This document shows positions 21,964-34,700 of a stretch of DNA of 64,000 bases, piece after piece. Made by a program: the position numbers and the translations under genes. Each line of letters starts with the position of its first letter. Position 1 is the stretch's first letter. The DNA comes from Parascedosporium putredinis (lineage: Eukaryota > Ascomycota > Sordariomycetes > Microascales > Microascaceae): NCBI GenBank assembly GCA_949357655.1, contig CASHTG010000012.1, positions 1,550,001 to 1,614,000 of the forward strand, read 5' to 3'. The notes under the pieces were generated by a model that saw only the letters and a list, made by a program, of their open reading frames with translations, was not told where the DNA came from and did no database searches.

Positions 21964-24250
21964 TCAACCGGTTACTTTCTTTCCAGAGTCCTCCTTCAAC
22001 GAAACAATGCGGTTGAGCACAATCTTGTCGTCTGTGCTGTCCGAATCCATAGCCTATGAAGAGCAGTAAAGGTGTGGTTAGTTAAACGCCGCCAATCGAG
22101 AGCAAAACCAGACCTCATGTTTGGGGTAAAGGAGAAGGGCAAAAGGATGAAGAAGAAACCTACAAAGTAGCCCACGCGGATGGCCTGGAATCGCACGGCC
22201 TCCGGACGGGCCGTACCGCTCCCCTCGCCTGCCGTTGCTGGCCACGGCGCCCGCCTCCGGACCTCTTCGAAGCCCGTCTCAACACGTGCCTTGGCGTAAA
22301 CCGTCTCGCTACCCTCGTTAATGTCGGTCAAAAACCCTCCCTCAACACCCATGGGGTCATCCGACTTGAAGAGTTGATTGTAAACGCGGGCCTCCACCTC
22401 GCGAGAACCGTCAGGCACCCACTGAATGTACGTCTTGGGCTTGACCTTGCCCTCTTTGTCGAATGACGCGTACACTTTTGTCACTAGTCCCGTGGCTTCG
22501 TCCTTGTCGAAAGAATTGGCGATAATGGGGTGTGGCGCTTGGAGAAGTCCCACAGCCTTCCCGGGCGCAAGCCGATAATAGTCCTTGCTGTCCACCTCGC
22601 GGAAGTCTGATCGGTCAATGTAGACGGTTCTCGTGATGGAAAGCTTATGCGACCCAAAGGAGGCGTCCTTTGGAGAGAATGGGATATCGAGCTCAATAGG
22701 ATCCCCCTCTTGGATATCCTCAATCACGACCGGGATCGGATCCAGAACCATCATCAACCGAGGCACTGTATATTCGAGGTAGCGGCGGACGGTCTGCTCG
22801 AAGCGAGCGACTTGAATGACGGTTCGCGCAGTAGTGACACCGAGTTCATATACGAACGAAAGGATGGCTCCAGGTGGTACACCACGCCGGCGAATCGCAA
22901 TAAGAGTGTACAGACGAGGGTCGTCCCATCCCCGGACAATGCCCTTGTCAACTAGCGCCTTCAAATTGCGCTTGCTCATGATCGTTCCCGAAACGTTCAA
23001 CCTGCCTGTTCCGAGGAAACGTGATTGTCATATCAGTACAGTCCCATTGAACAATAGAGAAAACTCAAGAAAGGGTGGTAGAAAAGATGGAATATTGGGC
23101 ACTGATAATGAACTTACCAAACTCCCTCTGCATCGGCTCGTACACGCCGAGGCTCTTGGTCAGCCAGTCGTAGCTCTCCCTAGCCAGGATAAATTCGGTC
23201 GTGCAGAGACTGTGGGTGACTCCCTCGAAGCTATCGCAAAGACAGTGAGTGAAGTCGTAGGTGGGGAAAATCTTCCAGTCCGGCGCCCTGAAGTGCGGCG
23301 TTTGGTTCTGGGGGATACGATAGGCCGCAACATCCCACATGCAAGGGTTCCCGTTCTCGATATCTTGCTTCATTCGGAGGAACGCCGTCTTGGGTGCGTA
23401 TTTGCCGTCTCGCATGTCGCGAAACTTCTGGAGGTTGGTCTCAATGTCCTGCTCCGCATCCTTGCAGCGATATCTGGGGCCTTCCTTGCCATCCTTCCCA
23501 CCGCGCTGGAGCTTGATCTCGTCTTCATTGCAGTGACAGACGTAGGCCTTTTCCAATTGGATGAGCTTCTCGGCAAGATCATACAGCTTCTGGAAGTTGT
23601 CGCTCGAGTACGTTACTTCGCAAGGGGTAAAGCCTACAAGATCCATATTGATTAGCGCCCAGACCAAAAGAAGGGGTTTCTGGTTTGGGACCATCACTTA
23701 CCCAACCACCTAACAATATCTTCGATTGCATCAAAATAGATCTTCTCTTCGGCATCGGGGTTGGTATCATCGAACCGTAGGTACTGAGCGATGCGTCAAG
23801 CGTCGAGGTTAGCAGCCATAATCTTTACTTGCCGTTCAAGGGCTCTCCAAGGCAATAAGGCCGAGGTTTCACAAAAATTGACTCACAGTCTTTCCTCCGT
23901 GATACGCGGAGAAGCCAAAGTTGATGGCAATCGCCTTGGCGTGTCCAAGGTGAAGGTACCCATTGGGCTCGGGGGAATCGGGTAACGACGGGCTTGATAG
24001 GCCTCTCTTTGAAAACCTCGGCCAGAAACCCTTGCTTGAAAATGGTGGCAGGGTCAACCTGCGGTTTGTCGTCCACCTTTTCTTTGGGAGCCTTGGGCGC
24101 CGCGGCCGGCTTACTCGCTGCTTGAGTGGCGCGTGCTTGCTTCTTCGCGCGCTTCTGCAATCGCTTCTTCAGTTCGTTCTTGGATACCATCTCACCCGTC
24201 TCATCGTCTAGCACCAACTTGGCGGTGGCCTCCGCAAGTTGATCCGCCAT
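21964..24250 (-). CDS. GLN4: glutaminyl-tRNA synthetase, cytosolic
   Basis: Class I synthetase that charges tRNA-Gln in the cytosol. Minus-strand exons are 24250-23887, 23783-23702, 23633-23118, 23005-22164 and 22053-21964. The catalytic core shows PEPNGYLHLGHAKAI (HIGH motif), the substrate-binding YLRFDDTNPDAEEKI, RAPDWKIFPTYDFTHCLCD, SLCTTEFILARESYDWL and the KMSKS-type IMSKRNLKALV. These are followed by the GlnRS-specific GWDDPRLYTLIAIRRRGVPP and the C-terminal beta-barrel domains ending near RPEAVRFQAIRVGYF. The N-terminus is only a Lys-rich extension of about 80 residues, not the roughly 200-residue tRNA-binding domain of the yeast enzyme. One base is missing from the G run at 23971-23975, inside the HIGH motif. 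Identity is secure from the combined motifs. Confidence 0.92.
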
Positions 24251-26173
24251 GGTGATATCCTAGCTGGCACAATATCGTGTTGGTTTCTCTGTCAGTCGTG
24301 TTGCCAAGCTTCGTGGCCAGGATTCGAATATTCAAGCACTACTAGCTCAGGGAACTAGGTTTTTTTCTCCCTCCTCTTCCTATTTCCCTAACGCAAACAG
24401 TAAAAGAGAACTGGAAAAGACTTTGCTTGGTATGAAAAATTGTAACAAATTTGAAAGATGCGGGTGTGAATCGCGGGAGCTTCCTCAGTCTCGTGGGGTT
24501 CGTGGCGGGGTCAATGATTGTCCAGCGCAGAAGCACTTGAGAGTGGCGGGGCAGGCGTGACTAATAAAAATTTTATGCTCCAAATTACGCTTGTTCCTGC
24601 CCTTTCAGCTACGACGACACAGTCATAGCGGAGGACTACGAGGTGTTTCCTCGACAGCACCCGTCTCGGAATAAAGGAGACGTCTGGCCATCCTTATCTC
24701 CATGACTCACTGGGAGCGTAGCGGGCGCCTCGCCTGGCGCAAGTCATCAAACGGGAACCAATATCCCGTCCCGTCTCCGTCTCACTGACAAGATCCCCTA
24801 ACAGGGCTGTTTGAAGCTGACACCAACCCGCCCCTATCTAACTAATGCCCCCGCCTTTGCACAATCTAATGCTTGTTCATTCCGCGAGAAACCGCTTGCA
24901 TGGCAGGGGGCGAGGGGCTTATCAGTGCCCAAAAGAAAAATCCCTGATAAGGGGTTTATATAAAAAGCAACGGCTTTTCTTCGACACTGGTGATGCAATT
25001 GCCGGAACGGATGAATCCCGGGTCAGGAAAGACAAAACATGAGGAAATAATAAAGAAGAAAGAAAAATAAAGGAAGAGCATTAAAGGTACCAAGGCTATT
25101 CAGGGGCAGGGAGCGGAGCACAAGACTGATGTGGCTCTGCATCAATGCCCGCTCCACGCTCGAACATCTGGCGTATAAGGCCCTTCGTTTGCACCGCGCG
25201 CACGCGGTGCATTTCTCGAAAACAACTCGTTTCCAGCGAGACCGCTGCCGGTTCAGCCAAAGAGAGGCCGGCGACACATGACATAACAACAATGTGTGGT
25301 AATACGACAACTGTACCTCGTAGTGGATGGACCAGGCGCCTCGTCGAATCCCCCAAGCTGAGATGGGCGTCGGTGTCGAGCCTGGTCCGCCTCCGCCATC
25401 AGGCACCAAAAACCCGACTGGCAAAGACGTCCTCACACCGAGCAAACACGCGAGTCGCAACACGACTCTTCCCGCCTTTCCCCTCCGCCCCGTCCGTAAC
25501 GCAGCTCCGTTTTCTTGTCACGGTTCGGAAGACCTATTCTCGGTCCTCAACCGTCTCTAGGCGTACGTGGCACCAGGAACAGGTCGCCCGCCTTATCCCA
25601 CAAGAACACATCGTCGAGCATCGCATTTGTGCTGTAGAGCAGGGATTCATTGCGGGGCTGCATCATTTTTCTCCTGTTGGCCACTCGACCATAGTCCATG
25701 CCTTCAAACACTGCAGCCATCTACGAATAACAGTGATGCAGGTCTGTCGTGGTGCGCGGAGGTACGATGCGTAGCCTGAAGCTATGCTGCACTCCTGGGG
25801 GCACTCACCAAGTCTGGAAGGCTCACTGCTCAAGCCCTCCCCTGTTCATCAATCATACCCCCTCACTTGCCATGTAGCGTGTCCACGTCGCTCCTCTGCC
25901 TAGGCGGTCTCGTGAATGGTATAAATGTAGCTCAGGTATGGGCTCGTAAGATGGGAAAGCTTCCACTCCTTTCCATATCATCTCTTGCGATCCTCGCCAT
26001 CCCAACCTATTCGAGTTTGATCCGGCATGAAGTCGGTTTGGGACCTTGGCTTCGAACCCGCTGTCTCCAAACGCCGCCTGCCGCCCGCACCAGTGGTTAA
26101 TCGCCAACGCTAGATGCGGTTTGTGCTCTCCTAGATAATCTCCCGTAGGCCAAGCATATGCCCATCCCTAGCC
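24251..26173. other. intergenic, divergent promoters
   Basis: This region lies between the GlnRS start and the membrane-protein start, which point away from each other, so it must hold both promoters. Open frames on both strands at 25023-25774 overlap each other and show no family motif. I list no gene. Confidence 0.5.
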
Positions 26174-27374
26174 ATGCTATGTGGCGTCTCAGATAATGGC
26201 CACCCGGAGATGTACGGACTCGGGCTCCGCCTCGCCTTCTACCTCCAGTGGTTAGGTCTCACCGTCATTGAATACATGGACGAGTCCGCGCTAGCTCCCG
26301 TCCGACTTATCGGCCTCGCCCTGTCCACATCGGCCTTTCTCGGACTCCTCCTACAGGCTCCTGCGGGCAACTTGTCCCCGGCCGAGGCCTACCTCGTCTT
26401 CCTTCTTGCCGCGAGCACGTACATTTATGTCATTCCTATCTACATGTGGAAGACAGTCACCCGGTTCGACTCGCATTGGGACCCGTTCCAGTGCACGGCC
26501 GAGCAACCGAGCCCGATATTCAAAGTGCTTGATTTCATCTTGATGCTCGCACTGAGCTGCGTTGGCGTGTGGTACTGGTGTGCATATGTGACAGACGGCC
26601 GGCTTACCTGCGCAGCGTACGGGTTCTTCTTCAGTCCCGTCTTGATTAAGAACAAGGCGTTCATCGCGTTCAATGCCCTTATATGGCTCACCGTGCTGCT
26701 CGCGTCAGTTGCCACTCTTCTTCTTCGGGCCCGGCAGGAACTAGACATCTTTACCGAGAGGAAGAAGAGATCTCGCCGAGCAAAGTAAGTGAATTCCTAA
26801 GTCCATCGCCTCGCATAAACCCTCTTTCGACCATTTCTTCCCACCATATATATAGCTTTCCAAGTGCTTTATTTTTCTTCCATGCCCAAATAAACGGAAG
26901 CAGGAGAGAAGCAACAGAAGAGCGAGCCTTCACCAAACCCTCTACCTTGAATAGGCTCGCAAGCTGGCTAACGAACCGGTCCCCAAAAAGATCCAGGCAC
27001 AAGGTTACCATCCAGGCGGCCAAGCTTCTCAGCAATATCATCGTAACTTCCGTGCTGATCGCGGCTTCTGAGCTCACTGTTTCCTGGAACAAACTGCCCC
27101 GGGCCAACAGCATGTCCACTGTGGCCCAGATCGCTCCCCACTCCTCACTGCCGGGATCGTGAGTCGGACGATTTTTATGTACTTCGTCCAAAGGCAGATC
27201 CACGGCCATCCTAGTATAGTTTGGAGTGGCGGCAGCAGTTCATCCTCCCGGAGAAGCTCTCGCAAGAGCTCCGCTTCGGGTTCAAGGCCCCTACCCCCGC
27301 CACCACCTCCAGCGGCACGAGGACCATTTGGAGACTACCCTCGAACACCACCACCACCACCACCACCCCCATAG
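26174..27374 (+). CDS. fungal multi-pass membrane protein with Pro-rich tail
   Basis: The N-terminus MLCGVSDNGHPEMYGLGLRL and the spacing of about seven hydrophobic helices recall an uncharacterised fungal membrane family whose members begin CGV..YG.G.R..YYLQ. Exon 1 is 26174-26784 and exon 2 is 26856-27374 (GTAAGT..ATATAG, phase kept). Helices are near residues 15-30, 40-60, 70-95, 120-140, 165-190, 250-275 and 285-310. A conserved-looking SELTVSWNKL sits before the last helix. A one-base gap in the C run at 27136-27139 moves the frame into LLTAGIVSRTIFMYFVQRQI, which is the expected last helix. The protein then ends in a Ser- and Pro-rich tail whose last eight residues are prolines encoded by a CAC/CCA microsatellite. 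Function is unknown. I recognise the family only by general appearance. Confidence 0.7.
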
Positions 27375-27954
27375 ACTCTAAAGAGTGTTTGTCCTTTTTC
27401 TTCTTCTTTTTTATTTTTATTTTTATTTTTACTTTTTTAATTTCAAAAATAGATCGTCGAGGCTGGAGTTTGTATCATAAGTATTCCTCAAAACAAAAGA
27501 AGCGGGAAATGAAAAGGGCAAAGAGGAGAACGAGGCCTCTCTTGGTTGTTCTGTTTGGTTTCGGCGGTTTTTCCTGTAGTCCCCAGAATGTTCGTGCTCA
27601 GCACCAGTTCTCAGCTCAATTAGAAGCACTGTATAATCCACTGTCTATCAATGCTCTTTCCGCATAGCTCTCGAACTCCCAGTACAGTGTGTGTAATCCC
27701 ATTTCTACTCGGATGTAGTCAGGCACAGCGCAATCCCACATTTGGCACAGGCTGGTGACCCCGCAACCAGGAACGGAATCCAAAGTAAACAATTTAACCT
27801 CTTTCAGGCCAACTCTGACCCATGAGCCGCCTCTCTCTCTCCCAAGGTCTCTGTCGTCTCGAACAAGCTTCTACACGATCCACCATTAATCTGGTATCCC
27901 AAGACACGATCTCCTAACAACTGCTTCCGCCATATCCTGGAATACGCCGAAACG
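27375..27954. other. intergenic between membrane gene and MAD2
   Basis: This begins with a T-rich tract (27392-27438) that is probably the 3' untranslated region of the membrane gene, followed by the MAD2 upstream region. I see nothing else. Confidence 0.55.
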
Positions 27955-29136
27955 ATGCCTCCCTCAAAACCGTCGTCGTCCTCCGACCCGACCAAAGAAA
28001 AGTCCAAGGATAGGTCCAAGGATAAGTCCAAGGTCCACAAGCTCGCCCTAAAGGGTAGTGCTAGGCTCGTTGCTGAATTCGTTCGTTGCCATCCATCTCT
28101 CTGCGATAGCCATTCCCGCCTTTCTTCCTCTTCTCAAACTGACTTTTCAATCTATAGTTCCAATACTCCATACACTCGATCCTGTGCGTCCCCTCTTCCC
28201 GCCGCGTGCCCATGTCCTTCCGATAAACCGACCTTGCGAGGGGCACCAGCTAACCACCCTATACTCCAGATTCCAACGAGGTGTCTACCCAGCGGAGGAT
28301 TTCGTAGCGTACGTTTCAAAATCCTAGTCCTCGGGAAGATGCGTGTTTGTTCTAACGTAGGACATGTATACTGCAGTGTCAAGAAATATGGCTTGAATAT
28401 GCTTGGTAGGTCCAACCTTTGCCCCCAAAAGGAGTACCCTCGCATGTAACCCTGCTGACATTAATTGGCCGTGCCAGTCTCCGCCGACGATCAGGTCAAG
28501 GCCTACATCAAGAAGATCATGTCTCAGCTTGACAAGTGGATGGTGGGAGGCAAGATATCGAAGCTCGTCATCGTGATCACGGACAAAGATACCGGGGAGC
28601 ACGTCGAGCGCTGGCAGTTTGACGTAAGTGCTTTCCGACCATATCCCTCCTCGACAACCAATCTTGGAACTATGTCCTAATACGTATTCCGCAGGTTCAA
28701 ATATTCGGAAAATCGTCGTCAAAGTCAAGGACCGCCCTGACAGCCGCCGATCAAGAAAACCAAACCCCAAGGTACGCCGTCCCAACCCTCATCCCAACTC
28801 CATGATAGGGTTGACAAGTGTCCATGAACTAACTCTATTTCCCACCATAGCTCCGATGCCGGCGAAGCCATCTCAGAAAAGACCGAGAAAGAGATACAGG
28901 ATGAAATCGCCGCCATCTTCCGCCAAATCACCGCCTCTGTTACCTTCCTTCCCCAGCTCAGTGGTGACTGTACCTTCAACGTCCTCGTCTACGCCGATGC
29001 CGATTCGGACGTTCCTGTTGAGTGGGGTGACAGCGATGCTAAGGAGATCAATAATGCGGAGAGAGTCCAACTCAGAGGCTTTAGCACGAGCAACCACAGA
29101 GTTGACACGCTCGTGAGTTACCGGCTTGCAGAGTAG
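27955..29136 (+). CDS. MAD2: spindle assembly checkpoint protein MAD2 (HORMA domain)
   Basis: MAD2 binds CDC20 and MAD1 and delays anaphase until chromosomes attach. Seven exons fit without any frame repair: 27955-28080, 28158-28183, 28270-28318, 28377-28405, 28478-28623, 28695-28771 and 28851-29136, giving about 245 residues. Diagnostic stretches are LKGSARLVAEFFQYSIHSIL, FQRGVYPAEDFV, VKKYGLNMLVSADDQVK, WMVGGKISKLVIVI, ERWQFDVQIF, IFRQITASVTFLPQL and the C-terminal safety-belt segment FSTSNHRVDTLVSYRLAE. The N-terminus carries an extra Lys/Ser/Asp-rich extension of about 30 residues, longer than in yeast MAD2. The 26- and 29-base exons are very small, so automated gene calling is likely to miss them. 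Confidence 0.93.
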
Positions 29137-29514
29137 TTGGAGTTGTCGTTTTAAGAACCCAGAAAACGTCTTTGGATATGGGAGTTATTGGCGAATTGGC
29201 TATATTTTGTTTCATCTACTTTGTAAGACTACCTCTCTAATAACCGCCCCAAAAGCGTGGCCAGTTCAAAAGCCGGCATTTCTTGGCCTTGAGCCCCAAT
29301 TGCTAAAATGCAATGAATGGTGCTGTTCTTTCCTTCTTTTTTATTATTTTTCCTATTTGTAAAAGGGAGGTCATGATCTCCCCGTGCAGCCCGTCATCAG
29401 CCCTTAAGAAATCGTATGAATAAGATAGCCTAGGAGACTAGCAAGGGGTAGGCTCAACTCTAGACCATCATGCCATCATGTCAATCGTGAGGTGAAGTAC
29501 GGTTCTAAACCTCT
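29137..29514. other. short intergenic, convergent 3' ends
   Basis: 378 bases between the stops of MAD2 (+) and UBP14 (-). It holds only the two 3' regions, with a T-rich stretch near 29325-29355. Confidence 0.6.
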
Positions 29515-32164
29515 CTAAACACGCTGGAAAAAATACACATAAGCAAACTTGGACATCTCGTCCACATCCGTAGCCTCCACAACCTTCTCGTCGTTGAATA
29601 AGACCCAGGAGGTTTCGCTGTCGCTACCAGACAAGCTCTTTCGGATGAATGCCACGTAGTGTCTATTTACGCAGAGTTAGTCGATGGGCCAGGCGGTGTC
29701 TTTCTTAGGGGGCTAACTTACCCAGTATGGATACTTGTTCCCTTGTGACAGACGATCGACTGTAGTCTGTACTTGGCTGGCTGATTGGAGCTGCCAGGAA
29801 GCTCCTTCGCCCCGCTTGGCTCGGCGGGCGCAGCCGTATCCTCTTCGACGAGCCCCAAGTCATCGGGATGGCTAAACAACCACTCCACGGCTCGCTCGGT
29901 ATCACCACCCGTCTCCCGCAAGGCCTTCTTTGCTTGGGGTTCTCCGAATCCCATAGCTACCAACATTTCTACTTGCGCTGGGTCCGCATCTTGTCCCGAC
30001 TTCTTGTCCTCAGCAAGGTCAAGCGGCAGATCAACGTTTGGATCGTCCATGTGGGCAAAAAGCCATTCTATCGCAGCATCGGCACTGGAGTTTCCGGTCG
30101 CGTGGAGCGCTCTATCGCATCGATTTTGGGAAAAGCCCATGCTCAGGAGCTGTTCTACCGCAGCAGGATTTGCGACAAAGGCCGGTTTTCCGGGCTCGGG
30201 CACATCGGGAAGCTCCACTTCGTCGGACTGTAAGCCTGATGACATGTACTCGTCAAACGAGAATTCGCCCTGGGGAACAATAACAGGGACGTCGACTTTG
30301 ATCGGAACCCAGTTAACAACAGTCATTTTACTAGCGTTGACGGCCAGTGTTTGGGGAGGGTCTTGAAACGGAACTGCTTCGTGAAGCCTCCCTTGCTACC
30401 GCAGGCCGAGCACGCAAGCTCAACTATCTCTGGTGCGGTAAGCCTGTCGAGGCATTCATTGAGAGTGACCGGTCGATAGACTTCCGGATTGCTCTCACCA
30501 CCTTCCGTGAGGCCTGACTCGTCCGCAACCTTCTCCTTTGGGATATCAACAAAGATATTATCCTGCTCTGTCGTAGTATATCGTACTCTCTTGCACTCAA
30601 GACACTGGAGGCGGTGCTCAGACACGAAACGGAAATCGTCCGTCGGGTCCGGCTTTCCAGAGGCTCGATTCGATCGCTGGATAAGCGTGAATATATACTG
30701 AAGAAATTCGAATGCATCCTGCTGACGCATGGTCGAAAATTCACCATGTCCACGGCCCACAAGATGCTTCAACATGGCCGGAGCAATGCCCCTTTGATAT
30801 CTTAGCTCTGAATGGTCGGAGGTGGGTGCATCGGAATCCGGCTTCGAATAGCGGCCAGACAGGAGACCGTGTCCCATTTTCCTCAGCTGGGTCTCGAGGT
30901 CGGATGCCGGATCATTGACGATAGGCAGGGCGTCGTTAGTATCAAAGTAGCGAGATTTAAACGCAGGCAAGTCAAAAAGACACTGAATAATGCTAGCCAG
31001 ATAGCAACTGTTCCCAAGGTTCTTAAGACCAGTGAGACCAGGGCCGGTTAGAGGCTTCAGCTCCTTACCATCCTCAGTCGTCATGGAGAAGTCCCACTTG
31101 AGATTTTGCTCAATCTGCATTTCCGTCAAGCTCTTTTCCGTCTTTTGCCGGTCCGCGATGTTGATGCCCCAATGTGCTAGATGTTGACCAAGATTGTCGT
31201 CAATGCGCTCTTCGTCGCACTTGTAGCAGTAAACATCCGCGTTCCCCTCTGGTGTAATGGATCCCAGCTTGACAGCAACGCCATGGCTAGAATCAAGCGC
31301 ATGAGCAAGACCATGAGAGTTACCCTCAACGCCACCCATCTGTTGCCTGCCACACCCCAGATTGCCGCATTCGAGGCAAAGCCACAGGTTTTCCTTCAAA
31401 TCACACTTGGAGCAGTGCCCAAGGTCGCCAGATTCGGTGGGCTTGGAGTCCTGCTGGTTTAGCAGAAGGATGTGTTCACAAGATATGAGCTCCTGTTCCC
31501 ATGCCTTTACCTCCTCTTTTCGCGAGAATGTGCTAGCCGCCATGATGCCATCGATCAGGCCCGCCAATTTGGGTGCGGTTTTGTCTAGATCTATATCACA
31601 GTCTAGGCACCGAACGGCAGTCGCAACGTCGTATTTGTCCTCTTCCGTTTCGGCGGCGATGGCCAGCTTCGACATCTTTAAAGGGGCTCATCCCGGACCA
31701 CAACCTTTCGGGTGCGGCGAATATTCAGGGCCAAGGGGTGGTTACGGAGGGCGCTATGCAGTTGATCGTGGTGCTGGGGTCCAGCGCAGCCTCCGTTGAA
31801 ACACTGCAGGCACACGTTAAGGCCATCGGGGTCATCCTAAAGGCAACAATGGATGTGTCAGCTCTCGGGTTATCTTCCTTCCTCATCGTCTTTTCCGGCA
31901 CGCAAAAGAGACGGTAACGCAAGAAAGAAGAAAGCCGTGATATATTTCGGTTGGTATAGACACTTGGGCACTTACGATAGAGTCGAAACATTGAGTGCAA
32001 TCTTCTCGATAGACAGACTGCGTGGGATTGGGGGCTGGAGGGCTGTGATAGGTTAGCCTTGCAATGTCGGTACCTCGCCATCCAGTAGCGAGGATCCAAG
32101 AACTGGAAAGAGGCAATAGAGCTAGCAAGATCATACTGAGAGATTCGCCGTGGGGGCACGACAT
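29515..32164 (-). CDS. UBP14: ubiquitin carboxyl-terminal hydrolase 14 (UBP14/USP5/isopeptidase T)
   Basis: This peptidase disassembles free ubiquitin chains. Minus-strand exons are 32164-32137, 32042-31976, 31836-29722 and 29662-29515. The order is a variant zinc finger (YREDCTQCFDSI ... VCLQCFNGGC), then the ZnF-UBP domain (CSKCDLKENLWLCLECGNLG, HALDSSHGVAVKL), the Cys box LKNLGNSCYLASIIQCLFDL, two UBA domains (VEQLLSMGFSQNRCDRALHA and VEMLVAMGFGEPQAKKALRE) inserted in the catalytic fold, and the His box HTGHYVAFIRKSL. The end KFAYVYFFQRV is typical. Three one-base gaps are inferred in runs at 32030-32034, 31683-31686 and 30350-30352, and the sequence continues across each. Full length is about 780-790 residues, as expected for the family. 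Confidence 0.93.
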
Positions 32165-34068
32165 TGTGAGTATTCAAACTCGCCTTGTTTCTGGTTGAAG
32201 GTCTAGATGCAGATGAAGTCAAGGTGTACGTGTGCTGGGAAAGCGACGAGGGGTAGTGACGTAATTCAAAATATGAGGGAGTGATAGGCGCGTAGTGGTA
32301 CGGTATGTGTGAGCCAGAAGGAAGAAAAGATCAGGCTCTGGTCCGGTTCGCTTTAATTGTGATTCTGTCAAGTAGCAACCTGTCAGCCTAGCAGAGGTTC
32401 CGAAAGGTCGATGCTCGCAAGTCAAGCTTCCTGGTGCTGCTGCGGGGTGACGCGCCCTGGAGTGGCTGCCTTTTGGAGGGCAACCAAGCTCTCCGAGCTC
32501 CCCACACTCGCCAGCTGTGATCTGCTGCAGACAAGAGCCATCCAATCTGGGGCGGCGGAGTGAAACTTCCATGGAACGCGGACGCTTTTCTCGAACGTAG
32601 ACGCTAGAAAGGGGATTTGAAATATGAAGACGAAGTACACACATGCTGCTCCGGGAATCGGGGTCTTCACTGCGGGAGGCGAAATAATCGCCGAGATTGC
32701 ATCATGAGGTCCAATTTACTTTTCTTTCTTTCTACATGCATAGTATTTTAGCAAGCCAGTCTAAGAAATATTTATTATATAGGGAAGTTCACCGAGAGAG
32801 CTTTCGGTATTTTCTTCGTTCTTTTCTTAGTAGACTTGGAAAGGAGTAGTATACCGAGGTATCGGTTAGTCTTGCTGTGAATCATATTCAATCTTTTTTC
32901 CCGCTTCTAGCCAGCAATGTCGGGAAAAGAACCCTTCATCACATTTAGCGGGCAGCACCTTCTCTTTTTTGTCCTATCCCTGCTCTTTCTATTCTTCTTC
33001 CCCTTCTTTGTTCTTATTCAAGAATTTAAAGAGAATACCAAAAAAGAATTCTAAAAAAATTCCACTGGCCACTCTAGTTGCTTGTTTGGCCGTGGCCGGT
33101 GTTACGTCGGGAATGCGGCGGTCGACTCGGTTATCAGATCGAAAACCCATGCCCCAGATAAAAATCCAATCTCGCCCGCCTTATCAGTGAAGAAACCCAA
33201 TGACAAACTTGGTGCGTCGCACAGTGTGAGCTTTGCCGTCACATCCGCCCTTGCAAGCAAAAAGCGGGTTCTGGGGAACAGCCGGGGGCAAGGAGAGAAA
33301 GTTCCTGATGATTAATGATATAAAGGATAGACCGGCAGCGCGGAGACGCAATCGTAGGGACCCAACTTTGCGGCATTACCACTTGTCTACTATTCGGCAT
33401 GCCAGCCGCTCCAGGCAACCGGCGACTTGAGCCAGGAGAGCGGACGGAGAGTGACGGACATATCGGCAGTAACTGAGCGGAGGAAGGTGACGGAGAATAC
33501 AGTGTATCTGATCTTATTATGGCACTGTATAGCTGTGTGGGACCCAGTGCAGAAAATCTTCCACGGTCTGTGGTTTCCCATTGGCCCAATTCCTCGGGAC
33601 AATGATGCAGCTTCCCACCTTGGCTTTGGGAGACAAAAATCGTGGACGTCCTCAAGACGCCCATTAGTAAAGGAACTTTATTTTGGCCTCGCCTTCTTGC
33701 CACCCTTTTCTTTCTCTCTCAATCCAGCACATATCTCTCCATCTTGTCCTCACACCACCACCAACCCATCGCCAACGCGCTTCTCCGAGGCGTACATCTA
33801 TTCCTATTAAAATCTACCAATATTCTCGATCCATTCAACCCTCCCTTTTCCGACGTTCAGGTACCTTAATCCCCGATATAAAAAAGAATCCCTCAACTCC
33901 CAACATTCCCTCTGCACGCTTCTGCTTGCCAGCCTTTTATCACCTCGTCTCCTGTATGCCCAACCACATCCCCCATCCTCCCCAGTCAGCAAGCTTACAG
34001 TCACTCCCAATGCCCTAATTGAGATTCTAATTATTTTTGTCTAGTCACCCCTTCACCTTCTACTCAAA
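32165..34068. other. intergenic, divergent promoters of UBP14 and ISU1
   Basis: 1.9 kb between divergently transcribed genes. The last few hundred bases before ISU1 are C/T-rich, as in fungal core promoters. No gene is supported; the frames here have no family motif. Confidence 0.55.
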
Positions 34069-34700
34069 ATGCTGTCGCGCGCTGCCCGATTCGCTCCCCG
34101 AGCGATAATCGCCTCTTCCATTCGGCCCTCCGTTGCCATCGCGAGGCACCTGCCCCAGGCCGTCGCCACTCCTTCCGCCGCGCGATCCTACCACGAAAAG
34201 GTCATTGACCACTATGAGCGACCGCGAAACACGGGTTCTCTGCCCAAGGGAGACGTCGATGTTGGCACAGGTCTTGTCGGTGCCCCTGCTTGCGGCGACG
34301 TCATGAAGCTCCAGATCCGAGTAGATCCCGATACCAAGGTCATCTCCGACGTTCGGTTCAAGACTTTTGGCTGCGGCTCGGCCATCGCCTCGTCCAGCTA
34401 CCTCACCGAGCTTGTCAAGGGCATGACCCTCGACGAAGCTGCTCGCGTCAAGAACACCGATATTGCCAAGGAGCTCTGCCTCCCCCGTGAAGCGTAAGTT
34501 AACAAAATCATACTAAACTATAAAACATGTCGTGCTAACATATATACGATCCACTAGTCCACTGCTCGATGCTTGCTCAGGATGCCATTCAGTCCGCGAT
34601 ATCAAACTACTACACCAAGAACCCCACGGCTAAGCCCACCAACCTTGGCGGCACCGAGAAGAAACTTCACGAACACGCTGCAGAGGCCGTCTCCGCTTAG
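34069..34700 (+). CDS. ISU1: mitochondrial iron-sulfur cluster assembly scaffold
   Basis: IscU-type scaffold on which the NFS1-ISD11 desulfurase builds [2Fe-2S] clusters in the mitochondrial matrix. Exons are 34069-34493 and 34558-34700. An Arg-rich presequence (MLSRAARFAPRAIIASSIRP) precedes the mature domain at YHEKVIDHYERPRNTGSLPK. The three cluster cysteines are visible in APACGDVMKL, FGCGSAIASSS and LHCSMLAQDA, with the LPPVK chaperone-binding motif just before the third. That motif is split by a one-base gap in the C run at 34482-34486, so exon 1 as written reads LPREA. Restoring the phase gives a complete protein of about 190 residues ending in AAEAVSA. Identity is very secure. Confidence 0.94.

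Noticed and set aside
26035..26060. GGGTTCGAAGCC on the minus strand, resembling a tRNA B box
   Set aside because: The flanks do not form a T stem and no A box or acceptor stem is present.
26751..27209. 152-codon antisense frame over the membrane-protein gene
   Set aside because: The plus strand encodes the expected last helices of the membrane protein here. The antisense frame is a shadow.
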